Shown: positions 12,486-16,271 of the stretch, in pieces
How positions within the stretch are numbered: the first letter of the stretch is position 1
How the letters are laid out: each line of letters opens with the position of its first letter
Origin: JBPOHE01 sp052035915
GTDB taxonomy: Bacteria; Pseudomonadota; Gammaproteobacteria; Chromatiales; Chromatiaceae
Direction of reading: 5' to 3'
Assembly (NCBI GenBank): GCA_052035915.1
Contig: JBPOHE010000052.1
Coordinates: forward strand, 1-16,271
DNA: 16,271 nucleotides
Made by a program: the position numbers and the translations under genes
Notes under the pieces: model-generated
The model's input: the letters and a program-made list of their open reading frames with translations, nothing else
Told to the model about the DNA's origin: nothing
Database searches by the model: none

Positions 12486-13927
12486 CAGTCCCCTCCCCCA
12501 AAAACGTCCACCTCACGGAAACGACAGGCCGGGCTGGCATGGCCAACGGCGATGAGTTGATTTGGCTCGCCTTTGCCGCAGGTCTCCACCCCGGCCACCA
12601 GATGGGTCTCCGGACCCCCGACCCCATCGAGACTACGCCAGAAGGAGGCGGAGATGCCGCGGTAATTGGGATTGCGGACCAGCCCGCGCAATTCGCCATC
12701 CTGGATCAGACGGCCGTATTCGCAGCCGAATTGGAACTTGTTGCGGCTGTCGTCGATGGACCAGGAGCGATTGGTGTCCATCAGCACCCCTCGTTCCACG
12801 CCGGCGATCAGATCCTCGAGGGAGCCATTCCCCGGTTCCAGATTCAGATTGGCCATGCGGTCGATGGGAGGGCGTTGCCAGCCATCGGCCCTGGCATTGG
12901 CCACCCCCGGCAGACCGCAACGGGCCTGGGACAAGGCCGAGCCGAGGGGGCGTTCGAGAATACCGTGGCGGATGAGATAGCCCGGCTCGGCGGCGGAACC
13001 CTCGTCATCGAAGCCATAACTGGCGACCTCTTCCGGGATGTCCGGGGCGAAACGGATATTGAGCAGATCCGAGCCGTAACGATAGTTACCGAACATCTCC
13101 AGGGTGACGAAACTGGTCCCGGCGAAATTGCGCTCATCGCCGAGAATGCGGTCCAGTTCAAGGGGATGGCCGATACTCTCATGGATCTGCAAGGCCATCT
13201 GTCCAGGCAGTAGGAGCAAATCCATCCTCCCTTGCGGGCATTCGGGGGCCTCCAATAACTTCAGGGCCTCCTCGGCGACGACCTCCACCTCTCCAGGAAA
13301 ACCGAGCGCCGCGAGCTGCTCCAGCCCGCCCCGACGCGGCCGATCGGCGCCGCCGCCAGTGCGTCTCTGGGTCTGCACCCCCTCATTGGCGACCGCCATC
13401 AGCCCGGGATGGATGTATTCGTAGTCCTGGGCGATCTCCGCCCCATCGCTGGTGACCAGCAGGGACTGCCAGTGGCGATGGGAAAGAAAGGCCGACCAGT
13501 CCAGGATACGTTCATCGAGACACAGCCTCTGGGAGGCGGCCTGCAACATCCCGATCTTGTCGGCCAGCGGGGTGCTGGCCCAGGGCCGAGGCGGGAGGCG
13601 GAAATCCTCATGGAAACCCCTGGGTCTGGGCAACCAGGCGGGATCGATCAGGTGGCGACCGGCGCTGGCCTTGGCCCAGGTCAGGGCGCGGCTGGCCGCC
13701 CGAGTCAGACCGGAAGGCGTCAGATCCGATGTGGCCCCATAGCCGAGACCGCCACCGCTCGCCAGGGTGATCATGGCGCCGAAAGACCATCCGGAATGCA
13801 CGGGTTCGAGGACGTCCTGACGCACCTCGATGTGTTCGCTCCGCTCGCGCACCAGTCGGAGCGACCAAAAATCCGCCGCCGGGGCCTGGGCCGCGAAGCC
13901 TCGGGCCACTTGATAGAGCCTGTCCAT
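12485..13927 (-). CDS. TldD-like zinc metalloprotease
   Basis: The catalytic half of a TldD/TldE pair, 480 residues (E. coli TldD 481). The zinc site is H249-E-S-I-G-H254 (HExxxH), and the third ligand is probably C450 in VETCGKGEP near the C-terminus. The GDERNFAGTSFVTLE stretch (263-277) and SYGFDDEG (303-310) are family features. The start was set at MDRLYQ: AGG stands about 9 nt upstream, and a good -10 (TATACT, 13966-13961) lies 34 nt before it. MRLRYTDF at 13978, with GAGG just before it, would add 17 residues and cannot be excluded. The frame stays open to 14311, but that part runs through a MITE-like insertion and the dispersed repeat and is not coding. Coupled to the TldE-like gene by TGATG. 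Confidence 0.9.
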   Translation of the reverse strand: MDRLYQVARGFAAQAPAADFWSLRLVRERSEHIEVRQDVLEPVHSGWSFGAMITLASGGGLGYGATSDLTPSGLTRAASRALTWAKASAGRHLIDPAWLPRPRGFHEDFRLPPRPWASTPLADKIGMLQAASQRLCLDERILDWSAFLSHRHWQSLLVTSDGAEIAQDYEYIHPGLMAVANEGVQTQRRTGGGADRPRRGGLEQLAALGFPGEVEVVAEEALKLLEAPECPQGRMDLLLLPGQMALQIHESIGHPLELDRILGDERNFAGTSFVTLEMFGNYRYGSDLLNIRFAPDIPEEVASYGFDDEGSAAEPGYLIRHGILERPLGSALSQARCGLPGVANARADGWQRPPIDRMANLNLEPGNGSLEDLIAGVERGVLMDTNRSWSIDDSRNKFQFGCEYGRLIQDGELRGLVRNPNYRGISASFWRSLDGVGGPETHLVAGVETCGKGEPNQLIAVGHASPACRFREVDVFGGGD

Positions 13928-13960
13928 ACTCAGAAACCTGGGAAAGTCGGGGAAAAAGTC

Positions 13961-13966
13961 AGTATA
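13961..13966 (-). promoter_or_regulatory. Candidate -10 box of the TldD-like gene
   Basis: TATACT on the minus strand lies 34 nt before the chosen ATG. No -35 box is seen at 16-18 nt, and the MITE-like element begins about 30 bp upstream. If MRLRYTDF is the real start, this hexamer would lie inside the gene. Confidence 0.3.
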
Positions 13967-13994
13967 CCGCAGCCTCATCATCCTCGGTTCGGAC

Positions 13995-14201
13995 GAGCGG
14001 CCAGTCCCTTGCCACCTATCAGTTTGTTTTCCCCCTTGATAAGGGGGGATAGAGGGGGGTTCACAGCGGCGAAATCTCTGACGAAGCCATCCTGGCCGCA
14101 GGGCTTCAGGCCAGAAAATGCCCCTTCTCCATCCTTTTCCAACGGGGAAGAGGCTTGGGAAACCTTTCGCGCCAAAACTGATAGGTGGTGAGCGGCCAGT
14201 C
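13995..14201. mobile_element. MITE-like insertion with TIRs and 12-bp flanking repeat
   Basis: Inverted repeats CCACCTATCAGTTT (14012-14025) and AAACTGATAGGTGG (14175-14188) bound about 177 bp. Outside them stands the same 12-mer on both sides, GAGCGGCCAGTC (13995-14006 and 14190-14201), as expected of a target-site duplication. The interior has a CCCCCTT-GAT-AAGGGGG hairpin (14031-14047) followed by a GGGGGG-rich tract, a style common in small non-autonomous repeats of many bacteria. No transposase is encoded. The left duplication is separated from the inverted repeat by 5 bp and the right one by 1 bp, so the exact ends are uncertain. Confidence 0.65.
14031..14047. repeat. CCCCCTT/AAGGGGG hairpin inside the MITE
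   Basis: A perfect 7-bp stem with a GAT loop, followed by a second G-rich run (AGAGGGGGGTT). It probably represents the conserved core of the small element. Confidence 0.7.
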
Positions 14202-14220
14202 AGGCTCATTCTGAATTTTC

Positions 14221-14387
14221 TGCCGGGCATCGACGCAAAACGGCCATTTTTCGTTCTTATTTCAAGAACAATGACTCGTTTCCATGGCAATTGTTCTCCA
14301 TCAGAGAACAAAAAAACCGGATCACAGGACCTTGGCCCGGGAACGGCCTAGTGACATCCAGGTCGAAATAGGCGACAGCCGTCAGGC
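14221..14387 (+). repeat. Dual-palindrome dispersed element, copy B
   Basis: The second copy of the element at 8561-8734, in the same orientation. The core is GTTCTT-ATTTC-AAGAAC (14253-14269) and TTGTTCTC-CATCA-GAGAACAA (14291-14311), 38 bp from start to start. Compared with copy A, the innermost pair of stem 1 has changed from C-G to T-A with pairing kept, and stem 2 is fully paired here. CGGCCATTTT (14241-14250), GGCCCGGGA (14334-14342) and TCAGGC (14382-14387) are the flanking anchors. Loops differ freely, which supports selection on the palindromes. It ends 68 bp before the caspase-like gene. Confidence 0.75.
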
Positions 14388-14409
14388 TTTTCTTAACGCC
14401 TCGCTGACC

Positions 14410-14415
14410 TACAAT
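14410..14415 (+). promoter_or_regulatory. Candidate -10 box of the caspase-like gene
   Basis: TACAAT (5/6 match) lies 39 nt before the ATG. The hexamer 16 nt upstream is TTTTCT, a weak -35. The dual-palindrome element lies directly upstream. Confidence 0.4.
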
Positions 14416-14454
14416 CAAAGCAGAAGAGAGACTCAATCGGGTTGACGATCGAAG

Positions 14455-15873
14455 ATGAAAGGGTGCGTTGGCAAACTCATTGTGCTCGGGCTGCTTTTCC
14501 TGAGCGGCCTGCTGGCGGCGGCCCCTGGGTCGCCCGAACCAGGGGCTTCCATCCAGCGCATCGCCCTCGTCATCGGCAACGCCAATTACAAGGAAGGCCG
14601 CCTCGCCAATCCGGTCAACGATGCCACGGACATGGGAGCCAGGCTCAAGGAGCTTGGCTTCAAGGTCACCACCCTGTTGGACGCGGATCTGCGCCGCATG
14701 AAGGACGCCATCCGTGACTTCACCGACCGGCTCTACGCCCAGGAGGGCAGCGTCGGCTTGTTCTACTACGCCGGTCATGGCCTCGAACTGGACCGGCAGA
14801 ACTACCTGCTGCCGATCAACGCCGACATCCGCCGCGAATCCGACGTCGAATACGAGGCCGTCAATGCCGGTCGATTGCTCGATGGCATGATGCGGGCGAA
14901 GAACGGCACCAATCTGGTGATCCTCGACGCCTGCCGCAACAATCCCTTCTCCCGCGGCTTCCGCAGCGTTTCCCGTGGCCTGGCCGAGATGCGACCCTCC
15001 AGCGGCACCCTGGTGCTCTACGCCACCGAGCCCGGCAAGGTGGCGAGCGATGGCGCGGAGCGCAACGGCCTCTTCACCTCCCAGTTGCTGCAAACCCTGA
15101 GGGAACCCGGTCTCAGCGCGGAACAGGTGTTCAAACAGACCGCCCTGCGGGTACACGAGACCTCTTCCGGCCACCAGACCCCCTGGCAGGAGGGCGTGAT
15201 CCTCGGCAACTTCTACTTCCTACAGCCGACCGCCCCAACCACCACCGCCAGTCTGCCCCCACCACCGCCGCCCCCAGCCACGGCGGCCTTCGGCCACCTC
15301 CAGCTCCTGGTCAACGCCCCGGATACCGAGGTGAGCCTCAAGGGTCAACCCTTGGGACGTGGAGGACCCGGACAACCCATCAACCTGGCCAACCTGCCGG
15401 TGGGAAATACCGAAGTGACCTTGAAAGCACCGGGCCATCGCACCGAGCAGCGCACCTTGATCATCGAGCCAGATCGCTGGACCCAGACCCAGGTCGCCCT
15501 GGTCCCCGAAACCCAGGGCCAGGCCAGGCTGAAGGTGCGGTCGAACGTCTCCGGCGACCGCGTCTTCATCGACGGCAAGGACTATGGACCGACCAAGGTC
15601 GAGGCCGAGCTGCCGGCCGGGGAACATCGCGTCCGGGTGGAAAAGCCCGATCACCAGCCCCATGAGGAAAGCCTCGTCCTCACCGCTGGCGAGACCCGTA
15701 CCCTCACCGCCCGCCTGACACCCCTGGCCACCCTCACCCCCAGATCGGCCACGCCAACAGTCAGCAATACCCCTCAAGTCCCTTCGAGCGCGAAAGGCAC
15801 CGCCGAGACCGTGGTGCGCAAGGCCGTCATCGAGCCCCAGGTGGACCGCCTGATGAAAAACCTCTTTCGTTGA
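14455..15873 (+). CDS. Secreted caspase-like peptidase (C14) with two PEGA domains
   Basis: A 472-residue orthocaspase/metacaspase-like protein. A signal peptide (1-23) leads into a p20-type caspase domain: RIALVIGNANY (35-45), the catalytic His in FYYAGHGLE (H108) and the Cys in ILDACRNNPF (C160), with LYATEPG and NGLFTSQLL completing the fold to about 256. Both dyad residues are present, so it should be active on Arg/Lys sites, as orthocaspases are. A Thr/Pro linker with seven prolines (268-274) follows, then two PEGA beta-domains (about 279-351 and 357-421; the second reads RVFIDGKDYGP...LPAGEHRVRVEKPDH). The tail is Ser/Thr/Pro-rich and ends in a short basic helix. PEGA domains often act in surface or periplasmic binding. 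It stands alone on its strand, and the start has only a weak ribosome site (GAAG). Confidence 0.93.
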   Translation: MKGCVGKLIVLGLLFLSGLLAAAPGSPEPGASIQRIALVIGNANYKEGRLANPVNDATDMGARLKELGFKVTTLLDADLRRMKDAIRDFTDRLYAQEGSVGLFYYAGHGLELDRQNYLLPINADIRRESDVEYEAVNAGRLLDGMMRAKNGTNLVILDACRNNPFSRGFRSVSRGLAEMRPSSGTLVLYATEPGKVASDGAERNGLFTSQLLQTLREPGLSAEQVFKQTALRVHETSSGHQTPWQEGVILGNFYFLQPTAPTTTASLPPPPPPPATAAFGHLQLLVNAPDTEVSLKGQPLGRGGPGQPINLANLPVGNTEVTLKAPGHRTEQRTLIIEPDRWTQTQVALVPETQGQARLKVRSNVSGDRVFIDGKDYGPTKVEAELPAGEHRVRVEKPDHQPHEESLVLTAGETRTLTARLTPLATLTPRSATPTVSNTPQVPSSAKGTAETVVRKAVIEPQVDRLMKNLFR

Positions 15874-15879
15874 GGGAGC

Positions 15880-15903
15880 GGACGTAGGACGTAGTAGGAC
15901 GTA
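15880..15903 (+). repeat. Short GGACGTA tandem repeat
   Basis: Three GGACGTA units (15880, 15887, 15897), the last two separated by an extra GTA, follow the caspase-like gene by six bases and run into a dispersed repeat. Confidence 0.7.
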
Positions 15904-16000
15904 GGCTGGGTTGGAGCGTAGCGGAAACTCAGCATCGATATGCCTCAAGCGCGGCGAATCTTAGTTGGGTAGGTTGGGCAATAACGCAGTGTTGCCCCAC
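15901..16000. repeat. Two small dispersed hairpin repeats
   Basis: The first (about 15901-15945) has the form GCTGGGTT ... AAACTCAGC, with GAGCGTAGCGGA between, a pattern familiar from gammaproteobacterial intergenic repeats. The second (15976-15997) is GGGCAA-N10-TTGCCC, flanked by GTAGGTT. Both look like extragenic palindromic repeats. Family membership is from memory of similar sequences, not a search. Confidence 0.5.
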
Positions 16001-16271
16001 GGTCTATAGTAGATGTCGGGCAGGGTGCCCAATCTAGCTGGCTGGGCGGGGCTTCCACCGAAAGCCTCGCGCCAAGCCATGTTCGGAGGCATCTGGATCA
16101 CAAAATCTTTCCGGAAACGGTATAACAGACCGAGATTTTCTTCAAAACCGACGAATCGCGTCGGAGGATGGCGTGGTGGCGGCCCGGGTGTTAGCAACAA
16201 ATAGATCTGTCCGGTTTAGTAGCACATAAACTGTCCGCTTTGATGTGCGCGGTGGGAAGGCGCGAAGGGCG
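16001..16271. other. Gene-free end of window, possible insertion-sequence end
   Basis: No credible gene was found. Short frames on both strands (about 63-79 codons) have no recognisable protein features. Two CTGTCCG direct repeats (16207-16213 and 16231-16237) lie 24 bp apart, a layout seen at the ends of some insertion sequences with repeated transposase sites. The element, if real, would continue beyond the window. Confidence 0.3.

Noticed and set aside
13928..14311. N-terminal extension of the TldD-like protein up to 14311
   Set aside because: It is read through the MITE-like insertion and the dispersed element, which explains the open frame; the family domain begins near 13927.
15961..16200. 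A minus-strand frame of 79 codons as a transposase remnant
   Set aside because: No transposase motif is visible, and part of it is read through a small hairpin repeat.

Overview
The window looks like chromosomal DNA of a GC-rich gammaproteobacterium. A member of the Chromatiales or a related sulfur- or methane-oxidising lineage would fit, because of the cytochrome c' type protein, the zinc-finger thioredoxin, the 114-nt 4.5S-type SRP RNA and the family resemblance of the Pst and photolyase proteins. The lineage is an inference from gene content; no rRNA or marker gene fixes it.

Layout. 1-577: a secreted cytochrome c'/c-556 type protein. 762-2196: two thioredoxin-fold genes pointing away from each other, a zinc-finger thioredoxin 2 (minus) and a thioredoxin-TPR chaperone of the CnoX/YbbN type (plus). 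2334-2447: the SRP RNA gene ffs on the minus strand. 2758-8328: a minus-strand phosphate operon in the order pstS-phoU-pstC-pstA-pstB-pstB. 8849-10765: a small VOC (glyoxalase-fold) protein and a class I DNA photolyase on the plus strand. 10753-13927: on the minus strand, a translationally coupled TldD-like/TldE(PmbA)-like protease pair followed by a secreted protein made of exact 16-residue repeats. 14455-15873: a secreted caspase-like (C14) protein with two PEGA domains. 15874-16271: dispersed repeats and what may be the end of an insertion sequence.

Two proteins of the phosphate operon depart from the textbook. The two PstB ATPases carry complementary lesions: one has a ruined ABC signature (LSLEE for LSGGQ), and the other has a normal signature but has lost the Q-loop glutamine and the H-switch histidine. 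This is the pattern of a heterodimeric ABC ATPase with one canonical and one degenerate ATP site. PhoU is about 115 residues longer than usual and ends in a low-molecular-weight phosphatase/arsenate-reductase-like fold that lacks the catalytic Cys, Arg and Asp, so it may be a sensor rather than an enzyme.

The intergenic DNA is also structured. A roughly 170-bp element with two tandem palindromes occurs twice (8561-8734 and 14221-14387). Both copies lie in the same orientation upstream of plus-strand genes, and one stem shows a compensatory base-pair change. A MITE-like insertion with inverted repeats and a 12-bp flanking direct repeat lies at 13995-14201, just upstream of the TldD-like gene.
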